A stretch of 64,000 bases of DNA from JANPCX01 sp966211815 (GCA_966211815.1 CBIHOD010000017.1:1-64000), one strand, 5' to 3'; counted from the first letter of the stretch, positions 56,364 through 63,855 are shown. Notes: generated from the letters alone by a model not told the origin. Numbers and translations are program-made.

Positions 56364-56383
56364 CACTGTCAGCTATGACAGTG
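56364..56383 (-). promoter_or_regulatory. lux-box-like operator A, exporter operon promoter
   Basis: Perfect 20-bp palindrome CACTGTCA (56364-56371), GCTA, TGACAGTG (56376-56383), containing CTG-N10-CAG as in LuxR boxes. On the minus strand AATGAAG lies at 56339-56333 and a CCCCC run at 56389-56393 on the other side. If the box is centred at -42.5, transcription would start near 56331, upstream of the adaptor gene. Confidence 0.8.
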
Positions 56384-56731
56384 GCAATCCCCCTGTTGGG
56401 GGTCCTCCATCCGCACTCTTTGCACTGTTCATGAGGTTTTCGCGCGCATCCTTAGCAAACGCACACGCGATCCTTCCTGGCCAGGCCCGGCCGCTCATCC
56501 GGCAAGCAGGGAATGAATGCCAAATCTCCACTGCAGCTTCTGAATAGCGGCCTGCCAATGAAGGCCGCACGGAGACCGGTGCCTTCCAGGGAACACGACT
56601 CTTGCCATCAGGGTTTTGGCAGGGCAGGCTTGCTTGACCCGTACCAAGCCAGAAGTCGTAGAACTTCTTACAAAGGCGTCTTCAAAAGACTTAAAAGATC
56701 AAAGACAGCAAGAAGTGTGTGGCGAAACAGC
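56384..56731. other. Gene-free stretch between peptide gene and exporter promoter
   Basis: 348 bases of lower GC than the surroundings. Next to operator A is a hairpin CCCCC-TGTT-GGGGG (56389-56402). A 6-bp inverted repeat AGAAGT/ACTTCT (56651-56668) lies in the region downstream of the peptide gene, too weak to call a terminator. Frames of 65-81 codons on either strand lack ribosome-binding sites and do not look like genes. Confidence 0.4.
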
Positions 56732-56884
56732 TCACCAGTTGGAACCGGGTGAGCGCACGCCGCCACCGACATGGCGCAGCATTTGGGGATCCAAAGGCTT
56801 GGGCTGTTTGCTGAAATTCGCCTTGTTCGCTTCAACGGATGAGGGAGAGACTTTGGCAGGAAGGGCTTGGGGCTTTGCTTGCAT
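56732..56884 (-). CDS. Double-glycine leader peptide precursor (50 residues)
   Basis: Not among obvious long frames, but well supported: AGGAG lies 6 bases before the ATG (56882-56884). The 50-residue product begins MQAKPQALPAKVSPSSVEAN and its leader ends LDPQMLRHVGGG, followed by VRSPGSNW and the stop. Counting back from Gly42, hydrophobic residues stand at -12 (L31), -7 (L36) and -4 (V39) with GG at -2/-1, the exact double-glycine leader pattern. Cleavage there would release an octapeptide with no cysteine. A lux-box-like element lies 72 bases upstream, and the C39 exporter is the next operon. Confidence 0.85.
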   Translation of the reverse strand: MQAKPQALPAKVSPSSVEANKANFSKQPKPLDPQMLRHVGGGVRSPGSNW

Positions 56885-56955
56885 GGAAGGCTCCTGTTGA
56901 AGACACACCTCTTTCGGTGCACGCCTTCATTTCAGCAACCAGGCCAATTTCGCGT

Positions 56956-56975
56956 AACTGTCAGACCTTCCAGTG
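56956..56975 (-). promoter_or_regulatory. lux-box-like operator B, peptide gene promoter
   Basis: AACTGTCA-GACC-TTCCAGTG, a half-symmetrical box keeping CTG-N10-CAG (56958-56973). Flanking elements match operator A at the same distances: AATGAAG at 56931-56925 and CAATCCCCC on the far side (56985 end). It lies 72 bases before the peptide start. Weaker symmetry may mean lower LuxR affinity than at A. Confidence 0.75.
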
Positions 56976-57031
56976 ACAATCCCCCTAAGGGGTGTCTTAT
57001 GTGACGGGCAGTGACATTTCCGTCATAAATG

Positions 57032-57751
57032 TCAACCCAGCAAACCCAAACGTTCGGCTTTGAGCGCAGCTTGATGCTTGCTGATGCACGACAGCTTGTG
57101 CATGGCGTTGTTGACATGGAAGACCGCTGTGCGCTCGGACACGCCCAGAATCTTTCCCATTTCCCAGGCTGTCTTGCCTTCCAATGTCCAACGCAGGGCT
57201 TCAAGTTCGCGCGGCGTCAGGCGAGGCTCCGGTCCAGCGGATTCACGAGGGGTCGGCAAAAGCACCCGACTGGCCGCCTCCTGGGCATAGACGGTGAACA
57301 GTTGCAAATCAGCGACCAGGCGGCTCAGCTGGTTGGGTTCTTCCGTCAATCGACCATCCAGGTCGACACCGAAAACAAAATGACGGCCTTCGGGCAGGTG
57401 CAGGGCCATGGCGATGCCTGATTGATAACCAAAGGCCGCCTGTTCTTCCCACTGCTCGCCCAAATTCACCTTCACATAAGTCGATTGGTCCCAGATGATG
57501 GGGCGGCCACTGTACTTGCAGTGCTGCATCACCGGGTCCCGGGTGTTCCGCTCGACGGAGTCAAATTTCTCCCGGAACTCGGGAGGCGTGTTGTCCACCG
57601 TCACGAAATCGGCAGGCCCCGAAAGCCGATCGAAAACCGTAGTCGCAGCCACGGTCTTGAAGCCCATGTTTTGTGCAAATTTGACCACTTCGCGCTGAAA
57701 CTGGTCTCGGGTCTGGGCTTCCAAAACTGCCTGATAGCTACCCTGAAGCAT
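57032..57751 (-). CDS. LuxR-family regulator without a luxI partner in view
   Basis: 239 residues. The autoinducer-binding domain (about 10-165) keeps the aspartate-proline pair (RDPVM, D72-P73) and tryptophan W87 (RPIIWDQS), but the tryptophan and tyrosine that contact acyl-homoserine lactone in TraR (W57, Y61) are both phenylalanine here (F59, F63). The LuxR helix-turn-helix (about 170-235: LTPRELEALRWTLEGKTAWEMGKILGVSERTAVFHVNNAMHKL) is complete. The ATG at 57751 has GGGGAA upstream. No luxI is in the window. Lux-box-like elements precede luxR, the peptide gene and the exporter operon. Confidence 0.92.
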   Translation of the reverse strand: MLQGSYQAVLEAQTRDQFQREVVKFAQNMGFKTVAATTVFDRLSGPADFVTVDNTPPEFREKFDSVERNTRDPVMQHCKYSGRPIIWDQSTYVKVNLGEQWEEQAAFGYQSGIAMALHLPEGRHFVFGVDLDGRLTEEPNQLSRLVADLQLFTVYAQEAASRVLLPTPRESAGPEPRLTPRELEALRWTLEGKTAWEMGKILGVSERTAVFHVNNAMHKLSCISKHQAALKAERLGLLG

Positions 57752-57796
57752 GTGAAGTTCCCCACAAAAACCCGGGCGTTGCGCCCCGATCGATGA

Positions 57797-57831
57797 GCCT
57801 GTCACCGATGACAGTCTGACAAGAATGACAG
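57797..57831. promoter_or_regulatory. Two overlapping-spaced lux-box-like elements before luxR
   Basis: CTGTCACCGATGACAG at 57799-57814 has a perfect 6-bp inverted repeat around CCGA. CTGACAAGAATGACAG at 57816-57831 follows one base later. Both fit CTG-N10-CAG. They lie 48-80 bases upstream of luxR and also upstream of the divergent gene at 57906, so they could autoregulate luxR, control the divergent gene, or both. Confidence 0.7.
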
Positions 57832-57905
57832 CTGAATTCACGGGTCATTTTGCCGACACTGCAAGACATGGAATACACCATCGCCCGAGCGTCGAACAAA
57901 TCATC

Positions 57906-58307
57906 ATGACCCTTGCCTGGACCATTTCTGCTTGGCCGCCGGTATTGTGGCAGGCCGACCCGCCGCCTCACAAGCTGGTCGCTAGTCGATTTGTACATTT
58001 AAGCACCGAGATCACCAGCGTCGGCCACGGCGACGAGCCGAGCATGGGCCAGACGGTCTGGTGTAGCCGTTGGAATGACGGTGCTGCAGGCGTTGCCTGG
58101 GACTGGGTGGATCTCGGCCGGGGGGTCGTGGCGATGGCCGACCCGATGGGCATCATCACCAACGTGCAGGTCGTCAATGGCCAGGGCGACAAGTTGCCTA
58201 CCTTGCAAGTGGCCTTGCACATCAACGAGATCCTGCACGAGCTGCCCTGGCAGGAAGAAGTGCAGATGGTGCTGAACCACCAGCCCGCGCCGATGGAAGT
58301 GCGATAA
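57906..58307 (+). CDS. Uncharacterised protein divergent from luxR
   Basis: 133 residues; no signal peptide. Tryptophan-rich start (MTLAWTISAWPPVLWQADPPP), then beta-like segments (FVHLSTEITSVGHG, TVWCSRWNDGAAGVAWDWVDLGRGVVAMADPMGIITNVQV) and a C-terminal helix (NEILHELPWQEEVQMVLN). I do not recognise a family. The chosen ATG lacks a strong ribosome-binding site; an in-frame ATG at 57825 sits inside a lux-box-like element and has atypical codons after it. The GC-rich codon use matches ordinary genes of this genome. It might belong to the LuxR regulon because of the shared upstream region. Confidence 0.65.
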   Translation: MTLAWTISAWPPVLWQADPPPHKLVASRFVHLSTEITSVGHGDEPSMGQTVWCSRWNDGAAGVAWDWVDLGRGVVAMADPMGIITNVQVVNGQGDKLPTLQVALHINEILHELPWQEEVQMVLNHQPAPMEVR

Positions 58308-58333
58308 AACGGGCCGGGGCCGCGGCCCATCCG

Positions 58334-58828
58334 TCAAGCCTGGCCGGCGGGCCTTCGCATCTCGATGTGGGGGATGCCGTCCTCCAGGTAGGGCTCGCCC
58401 ACCCGGCCGAAGCCGAAGCCTTCGTAGAAACCGTCCAGGTGCGCCTGCGCCGAGATGCGCAGCGCAGGCCTGCCGAACAGCCGGTCGCACTCCCGCACCG
58501 CGCGTGACACCAGCGCGCGGCCCCAGCCCCTGCCGCGCGCGGGCGCGGTCGTCAGCACGCGGCCGATCGAGGCTTCGGGGTATTTGACGCCCGGTGGGAA
58601 CAGCCGGGCGTAGGCCAGCGGCGAATCCTGCGGACCCTGCGCGCCGTCGGCCCAGGCGGCCAGGTGCCAGGCTTGGGGGTCCATGCCGTCGACGTCGAGG
58701 TAGACGCATTCCTGCTCGACCACGAACACCGTCTGGCGTGCGGCATAGATGCCGTGCAGCTCCCGCAGGCTCAATTCGTGGAAGGCGCTGCAGCGCCAGG
58801 AAGCGTTCTTCAAAGGATCGTCTGTCAT
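58334..58828 (-). CDS. elaA: GNAT N-acetyltransferase, ElaA-like
   Basis: 164 residues. FHELSLRELHGIYAARQTVFVVEQECVYLDVDGMDPQAWHL matches the ElaA family's N-terminal block, and the acetyl-CoA loop reads ARGRGWGRALVSRAV. The C-terminal AHLDGFYEGFGFGRVGEPYLEDGIPHIEM completes the fold. The substrate is unknown. It is convergent with the gene at 57906 and divergent from the peptide-binding protein at 58940. No sign that it modifies the secreted peptide of the neighbouring system. Confidence 0.92.
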   Translation of the reverse strand: MTDDPLKNASWRCSAFHELSLRELHGIYAARQTVFVVEQECVYLDVDGMDPQAWHLAAWADGAQGPQDSPLAYARLFPPGVKYPEASIGRVLTTAPARGRGWGRALVSRAVRECDRLFGRPALRISAQAHLDGFYEGFGFGRVGEPYLEDGIPHIEMRRPAGQA

Positions 58829-58939
58829 GGTGGTCTCGGGGTCTCTCGTGGGGTTGGCGTGGCCGGGTCAGTTTAGAGGCCGCCGCCCTACACTGCGCCG
58901 TTCCCGCCCGCAGCACGTCGACCGCCGAAGCGATCCAAG

Positions 58940-60832
58940 ATGCCGAAACCTCTCTTGAACCGATGGTGGCGAGCCCGGCCGGCGCGCCGTGCCGGCCACG
59001 GCCGGCTTTCTATGCTGGCCGCGATCGGGCTGGGCCTGGCGCTGGCCCCAGGGATCTCGGCCGCGCAACAGGCGCCCGCCGACCCGCCCAAGGTGCTGCG
59101 GTTGGCCTTCCCGGCCGCCGAGACCACCTTCGATCCGGCGCAGATTTCGGACCTGTACTCCAACACCATCACCGGCCACATCTTCGAGTCGTTGCTGACC
59201 TACGACTACCTCGCCCGGCCGGCCAAGCTCAAGCCTTTGACGGCGGCGGCGATGCCGGAGGTCTCCAGCGACTTCAGGACGTACACCGTGCGCATCCGGC
59301 CCGGCATCTATTTCACGCCCGACCCGGCCTTCAACGGCCGGCCCCGCGAACTGGTGGCGGCCGACTACGCCTATTCGATCAAGCGCATCTACGACCCGCG
59401 CTGGAAGAGCCCGCTGCAGGTGGGGCTGGAGCAAGAGGGGATCGTGGGCCTGCAGGCCCTGGCCGACGCCGCGCTCAAATCCAAGCGGGCCTTCGACTAC
59501 GCGCGCGACGTGCCGGGCCTGCAGGTGCTGGACCGTTACACCCTGCGCTTCACCCTGGCGCGGCCGCGGCCGCGCTTCCTGTACAGCCTGACGAACCTGC
59601 CCCCCGTGGCGCGCGAGGTGGTCGAAGCGCACGGCGACCGGGTGGGCGAACACCCCGTGGGCACGGGGCCGTTCCAACTGACGGGCTGGGAGCGATCCTC
59701 GCGCATCGTGCTGTCACGAAACCCGGGTTTCAGGGCCATGGTCTTCGACGCGGAGCCCGCCGAGGGCGACGACGACGCCCGGGCCATCCAGAAGCGGCTG
59801 CGCGGCCGCAGGCTGCCGATGCTGGACCGGGTGGAGGTGGCCATCATCGAGGAGGACCAGCCGCGCTGGCTGGCGTTCCTGAACGGCGAACACCAGTTGA
59901 TCCAGCGGGTGCCCGAGACCTACATCGACACCGTCTTCCCCGGCAACCAGCCGTCGCCCGAACTGCTACGGCGCGGCTTCCAGCTGCAGCGGGGCGCGCA
60001 GCCGGAGATCTTCTTCTCCTTCTTCAACATGAAGCACCCCGTCGTCGGCGGCTACACGCCCGACAAGGTGGCGCTGCGCCGGGCGATCGCGATGGCCCAC
60101 GACAACCAGGAGCAGATCCGCCACGTCTGGCGCAACCAGGCCGCGCCGGCGGAAAGCATCCTGCCGCCGATGACCTACGGCTACGACCCGGCGCTGCGCA
60201 CCGAGATGAGCCAGCACGACCCCGGGCGCGCCCAGGCCCTGCTCGACCTGTACGGCTACGTCGACAAGGACGGCGACGGCTGGCGCGACCTGCCCGACGG
60301 CCGGCCCCTGGTGCTGCAATTCCACTCGCTGGGCGACCAGCGCTACCGCAGGCTGAACGAGGTCTGGGCCAAGGCGATGCGCGCGATCAAGGTGCGCATC
60401 GAATTCAAGATCGCCCCTTGGCCCGAACACCTCAAGTCGGCCCGGGCAGGGCGCCTGATGATGTGGCTGCTGGGCAATGCGGCGACCACGCCCGATGCGG
60501 AGGATTTCCTCGCCATGGCCTACGGGCCACAGGCCGGCGCGGCCAACCTGGCCTTTTTCCAGCTGCCCGCCTTCGATGCGCTGTTCGACAAGCAGACCCG
60601 GCTCGGCGATGGCCCGCAGCGCATGGCCGCGATGCGCGAGGCCGCCAGGCTGCTCGTGGCCTACATGCCCTACAAGGTGCATGCCCACCGCATGGCCACC
60701 GACATCGCCGCGCCCGGGGTGGTGGGCTACCTGCGCCACCCCTTCATGCCGGAGAACTGGATGTTCCTCGACCTCGAGAAGGCCGCCCCGCCGGCGACCG
60801 AGGCCGCCGCTACGCCAAAGGCAGCTCGGTAA
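58940..60832 (+). CDS. Oligopeptide ABC transporter solute-binding protein (SBP_bac_5)
   Basis: 630-residue periplasmic binding protein, longer than typical DppA/OppA (about 540). Signal peptide (LSMLAAIGLGLALAPGISAAQQ), then VLRLAFPAAETTFDPAQISDLYSNTITGHIFESLL, the family signature EHPVGTGPFQLTGW, and FNMKHPVVGGYTPDKVALRRAIAMAHDNQE. The long C-terminal half has PEDFLAMAYGP-like and PYKVHAHRMATDIAAPGVVGYLRHPF segments. No permease or ATPase gene is linked, so it is an orphan. Its end overlaps the convergent flavin reductase gene by 23 bases. Confidence 0.9.
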   Translation: MPKPLLNRWWRARPARRAGHGRLSMLAAIGLGLALAPGISAAQQAPADPPKVLRLAFPAAETTFDPAQISDLYSNTITGHIFESLLTYDYLARPAKLKPLTAAAMPEVSSDFRTYTVRIRPGIYFTPDPAFNGRPRELVAADYAYSIKRIYDPRWKSPLQVGLEQEGIVGLQALADAALKSKRAFDYARDVPGLQVLDRYTLRFTLARPRPRFLYSLTNLPPVAREVVEAHGDRVGEHPVGTGPFQLTGWERSSRIVLSRNPGFRAMVFDAEPAEGDDDARAIQKRLRGRRLPMLDRVEVAIIEEDQPRWLAFLNGEHQLIQRVPETYIDTVFPGNQPSPELLRRGFQLQRGAQPEIFFSFFNMKHPVVGGYTPDKVALRRAIAMAHDNQEQIRHVWRNQAAPAESILPPMTYGYDPALRTEMSQHDPGRAQALLDLYGYVDKDGDGWRDLPDGRPLVLQFHSLGDQRYRRLNEVWAKAMRAIKVRIEFKIAPWPEHLKSARAGRLMMWLLGNAATTPDAEDFLAMAYGPQAGAANLAFFQLPAFDALFDKQTRLGDGPQRMAAMREAARLLVAYMPYKVHAHRMATDIAAPGVVGYLRHPFMPENWMFLDLEKAAPPATEAAATPKAAR

Positions 60833-61358
60833 AGAACCGGCCACCGTGGAAGATCAGCGGGTGCGCGCCCGAGCGGTGGGTGCAGCGCTCCACCTCGCCG
60901 ACGAAGATCACGTGGTCGCCCTCTTCGTACTGGCTGCGGTTGAAGCACTCGAACACGGCGAGCGCGCCGTCCAGGATGGGCACGCCCGCCGCGCCTTCGT
61001 GGAAAGGCACGCCCTCGAAGCGCTTGACGTTCTTGCGCGCGAATCGCTCGGCCAGCTCGCGCTGGTCGGCGGCCAGGATGTGCACCGCATAGTGCGAGCC
61101 CCGGCTGAAGGCCGGCATCGAGCCGGCGGCGCTGGCCAGGCTCCAAAGCACCAGCGGCGGCGCCAAGGACACGGAATTGAAGGAGTTCGCCGTCAAACCC
61201 ACCGGCTGGCCCTGGGCGTCCCGGGCGGTGACGATGGTGACGCCGGTGGCGAACAGGCCCAGCGCCGCCCGGAAGTCGGCACTGGAAAAACTCGGGGCCT
61301 GGGCGCTTCGGGAGACGGTCATGCGGCGATTGTCCGGGATTGCGGGACTTTCAGCCAT
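60810..61358 (-). CDS. Flavin reductase family protein
   Basis: 182 residues. FRAALGLFATGVTIVTARDAQGQPVGLTANSFNSVSLAPPLVLWSL is the FMN-binding start of HpaC/ActVB-like flavin reductases; HYAVHILAADQRELAERFA and DHVIFVGEVERCTH follow. Such enzymes supply reduced flavin to two-component monooxygenases; no monooxygenase partner is adjacent. Two ATGs are possible (61358 and 61322); neither has a strong ribosome-binding site. Convergent with the peptide-binding protein. Confidence 0.9.
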   Translation of the reverse strand: MAESPAIPDNRRMTVSRSAQAPSFSSADFRAALGLFATGVTIVTARDAQGQPVGLTANSFNSVSLAPPLVLWSLASAAGSMPAFSRGSHYAVHILAADQRELAERFARKNVKRFEGVPFHEGAAGVPILDGALAVFECFNRSQYEEGDHVIFVGEVERCTHRSGAHPLIFHGGRFFTELPLA

Positions 61359-61472
61359 TCACGATGCCGGTCACCCTCGGTGACGGTGGACCCGCGCCGG
61401 CCGGATGGGCCGTCTTGCCTGCCTGTCGGTCGCGCCGAGCGCCCGGTCCGCTCAGAATTCGTTCACAGCTTC

Positions 61473-61940
61473 TCAGCTGAACGGTGTCTGGCGCGTCAGG
61501 TTGGCGCGCATGCGCGTGGCCATCACGCCGCCGGCGGCCCTCAGCAGTTCAAGGGCCAGGGCAGGCGAGCGCTGGGACAGCTCCTCCAGGCGCGGGCCGC
61601 GCAAGGCCCAGACCGTGCAGGGTGTCATCGCCTCGACATTGGCCATGCGCGGGCCGTCCCCGAAGAGGCCGGGCTCGCCGACCACCGAACCGGCCCGCAG
61701 GATGGCGATGCGGCTGCTGCCGGGCGGGCCGCCGGTGACGAAGACCTGCAAGGTGCCCGCGCCCAGGAAGTACAGCGAGCGGTCGGTGTCGCCCTGCTTG
61801 ATCAGCAGGTCGCCGGCGCGAACTTCATGCTTGCTCAGGTAGGTTGAAACGCTGCGCCATTGGTCCAGGGTCAAGCGGGCGCGGAAAGCGTCGTCGGCGT
61901 TCAAGGTCTGGATCACTTGGACCAGCTCGGTCAGTTCCAT
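61473..61940 (-). CDS. Cyclic-nucleotide-binding domain protein
   Basis: 155 residues comprising one cNMP-binding (CRP/FNR-like) domain, without a DNA-binding helix-turn-helix. The beta-roll is visible: HEVRAGDLLIKQGDTDRSLYFLGAGTLQVFV, then the phosphate-binding cassette region SVVGEPGLFGDGPRMANVEAMTPCTVWAL. The canonical GE-x(n)-R-x-A arginine is present in RMANVEA form. AGGAG precedes the ATG (61938-61940). Probably a sensor module acting on another protein; the ligand is unproven. Next upstream on the same strand is mnmE. Confidence 0.86.
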   Translation of the reverse strand: MELTELVQVIQTLNADDAFRARLTLDQWRSVSTYLSKHEVRAGDLLIKQGDTDRSLYFLGAGTLQVFVTGGPPGSSRIAILRAGSVVGEPGLFGDGPRMANVEAMTPCTVWALRGPRLEELSQRSPALALELLRAAGGVMATRMRANLTRQTPFS

Positions 61941-62114
61941 TGAATCTCCTGGCCCGGTCGGGACATCGTTTGTTTTTGTTGCATTCCGATTATCGACCGC
62001 GACAGGGGATGCGCCAAGCACTGAAGCCCGTAGGCGCGCGGCCACTGGTCGGCCTTGCGCCGCCTTCCATCGCCCCGGTGCCACAGACGCTCTCGGCGGA
62101 CACCCACGAGCCCG

Positions 62115-63527
62115 TCACTTGCCGATGCAAAAGCGGCTGAAGATCTCGCCGAGCAGGTCGTCCGCGCTGAACTCGCCGGTGATCAGGCTGAGTTGGCGCT
62201 GGGCCAGGCGCAGCTCCTCGGCGAGCAGGTCCAGGGCGGCGGCCGCGTGGTCCGCCAGGATGGCATGCGCCACCTCGACGTGGCGGCGGCAGTCGTCCAG
62301 GGCCTTCACATGGCGCTTGCGGGCGATGAACAGGCCTTCGGGCGCCGCATGCCAGCCGGCGAGTTGCAAAAGTTTCTCCCGCAAAGCGTCCAACCCTTGG
62401 CCGGAGCGCGCGGACAAACGCAGCGCGCCGGGCCAAAGACTGTCGGCGGCGTCCTCGCCGCCGGGCGCCGGCAGGTCGCATTTGTTGAGGACGTGCAGCA
62501 GGCGTTCGCCGCGCCGCCCGGCGGCCGGCAGCAGGCGCTCCGCGATGGCGTCGTCGTCCCGCCGGTAGTCGGCCTGGCCGACGCGCGTCAGGTCGTGCAG
62601 GAAAAGCACGGCGTCGGCGGTCTCGATCGCCTGCCAGCTGCGCTGCACGCCGATGCGCTCCACCTCGTCGTCGCTGTCGCGCAAGCCGGCGGTGTCGACC
62701 ACATGCACCGGCACGCCTTGGATCTGGATGGTCTCAGTCACCTTGTCGCGGGTGGTCCCCGGCACCGGCGTGACGATGGCCCGCTCAGCACCGGCCAGCG
62801 CGTTGAGCAGGGAGCTTTTCCCGACGTTGGGCTGGCCCGCCAGCACGACGGTCATGCCTTCGCGCAGCAGGGCGCCTTGCTGCGTCTTGTCCTGCACCCG
62901 GGCCAAGGCCTGCAGCAAGCCGTCCAGCTGACCCTGGGCATCGGCTTTCTGCAGGAAATCGATCTCTTCTTCCGGGAAATCGAGCGTCGCCTCGACCAGC
63001 ATGCGCAGCCGGACCAATGCATCCCGGAGGCCATGGACTTCGGCCGAGAAGCCGCCGCTGAGCGAGCGGCTCGCCGAGCGCGCCGCGGCCTCGGTGCTAG
63101 CGTCGATCAGGTCGGCGACGGCTTCGGCCTGGGCCAGGTCGAGCTTGTCGTTCAGGAAGGCGCGCTGCGTGAATTCGCCGGGCTCGGCCAGGCGCAGCCC
63201 GATGCCGGCGCCCGCTTCCAGGCAGCGCGCCAGGAGCAATTGCAACACCACGGGGCCACCGTGGGCCTGCAATTCGAGGACGTCTTCGCCGGTGTAGGAA
63301 TGGGGCGCGGGGAAGTGGATCGCCAAGCCGTGGTCGATGGCTTGGCCTTGGCCGTCCAGGAAAGGCAGGTAGGTGGCGTGCCGGGCCTGCAAGGTCCGGC
63401 CGCACACGGCCGCGACCAAGCCGCCGAGGTCGCGGCCGGACAGCCGGACGATGCCCACGGCGCCCCGGCCGGGGGCCGTCGCGATGGCGGCGATGGGGTC
63501 GGAGGTCAGCGGCGGTGTCGGCAACAT
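62115..63527 (-). CDS. mnmE: tRNA modification GTPase MnmE
   Basis: 470 residues. Forms cmnm5U34 on tRNA with MnmG. Start region DPIAAIATAPGRGAVGIVRLSGRDL, formyl-THF-binding domain, then the G domain with GQPNVGKSSLLNALAG, TTRDKVTETI, VDTAGLRDSDDEVER and NKCDLP, and a C-terminal helical domain ending FCIGK with the catalytic cysteine. The ATG at 63525-63527 gives the family N-terminus; the open frame continues upstream without support. The gene order yidC-mnmE matches the conserved replication-origin-proximal cluster of many bacteria. Confidence 0.97.
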   Translation of the reverse strand: MLPTPPLTSDPIAAIATAPGRGAVGIVRLSGRDLGGLVAAVCGRTLQARHATYLPFLDGQGQAIDHGLAIHFPAPHSYTGEDVLELQAHGGPVVLQLLLARCLEAGAGIGLRLAEPGEFTQRAFLNDKLDLAQAEAVADLIDASTEAAARSASRSLSGGFSAEVHGLRDALVRLRMLVEATLDFPEEEIDFLQKADAQGQLDGLLQALARVQDKTQQGALLREGMTVVLAGQPNVGKSSLLNALAGAERAIVTPVPGTTRDKVTETIQIQGVPVHVVDTAGLRDSDDEVERIGVQRSWQAIETADAVLFLHDLTRVGQADYRRDDDAIAERLLPAAGRRGERLLHVLNKCDLPAPGGEDAADSLWPGALRLSARSGQGLDALREKLLQLAGWHAAPEGLFIARKRHVKALDDCRRHVEVAHAILADHAAAALDLLAEELRLAQRQLSLITGEFSADDLLGEIFSRFCIGK

Positions 63528-63855
63528 CGCGGCATTTTCCCAGAGGCCGCGGCGGACGGATGCTGGCGCGGGGGGAGGGGCAGGCGCACCCGCATGGTGG
63601 AGCCGGCAGCCTCCTGGCCACGTGAGGCGGCAGGTTGCCGGCAAGGCGTTTGCTGGCCGAGCCGGTGCTGCCGCGTCAAGGGCCGTTCACCCCGCATGGA
63701 AGGGAATGGTTCGCTTGAAAGCAGACTATCGGCAAAGGAACGCCGGCCTTGACTATCGCAAACCCGGGGGCTGCCGTTCCAGGCAGGAAGCAAAAGGCCC
63801 CGGCGGAAACCAGCCGGGGCCTTGTTTTCGGGCGACGGGCAAGCCGTGCCGGCGT
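63528..63855. other. 328-bp yidC-mnmE spacer
   Basis: Contains the yidC terminator (63794-63823). The rest, next to mnmE, is GC-rich and probably holds the mnmE promoter, although I see no convincing -35/-10 pair. No small coding frame stands out. Confidence 0.4.
63792..63825 (-). terminator. Rho-independent terminator of yidC
   Basis: Perfect 11-bp stem AAGGCCCCGGC (63794-63804) and GCCGGGGCCTT (63813-63823) with an 8-base loop. On the minus strand it is followed by TTGC after the paired TT. It starts about 30 bases after the yidC stop codon. Confidence 0.85.

Noticed and set aside
56616..56900. 94-codon plus-strand frame opposite the peptide gene
   Set aside because: Opposes the promoter module and lacks a ribosome-binding site; codon pattern is not gene-like.
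56668..56922. 84-codon frame overlapping the secreted-peptide gene on the same strand
   Set aside because: No ribosome-binding site or leader pattern. The 50-codon frame inside has AGGAG and a double-glycine leader, and both cannot be favoured at once.
58334..58828. GNAT gene as a possible signal synthase or peptide-modifying enzyme for the LuxR system
   Set aside because: It matches ElaA-type acetyltransferases rather than LuxI. It is on the far side of another gene and has no lux-box-like element.
58940..60832. Oligopeptide-binding protein as importer of the secreted octapeptide
   Set aside because: Tempting by distance, but it lies beyond two unrelated genes, has no permease, and shares no promoter element with the system.
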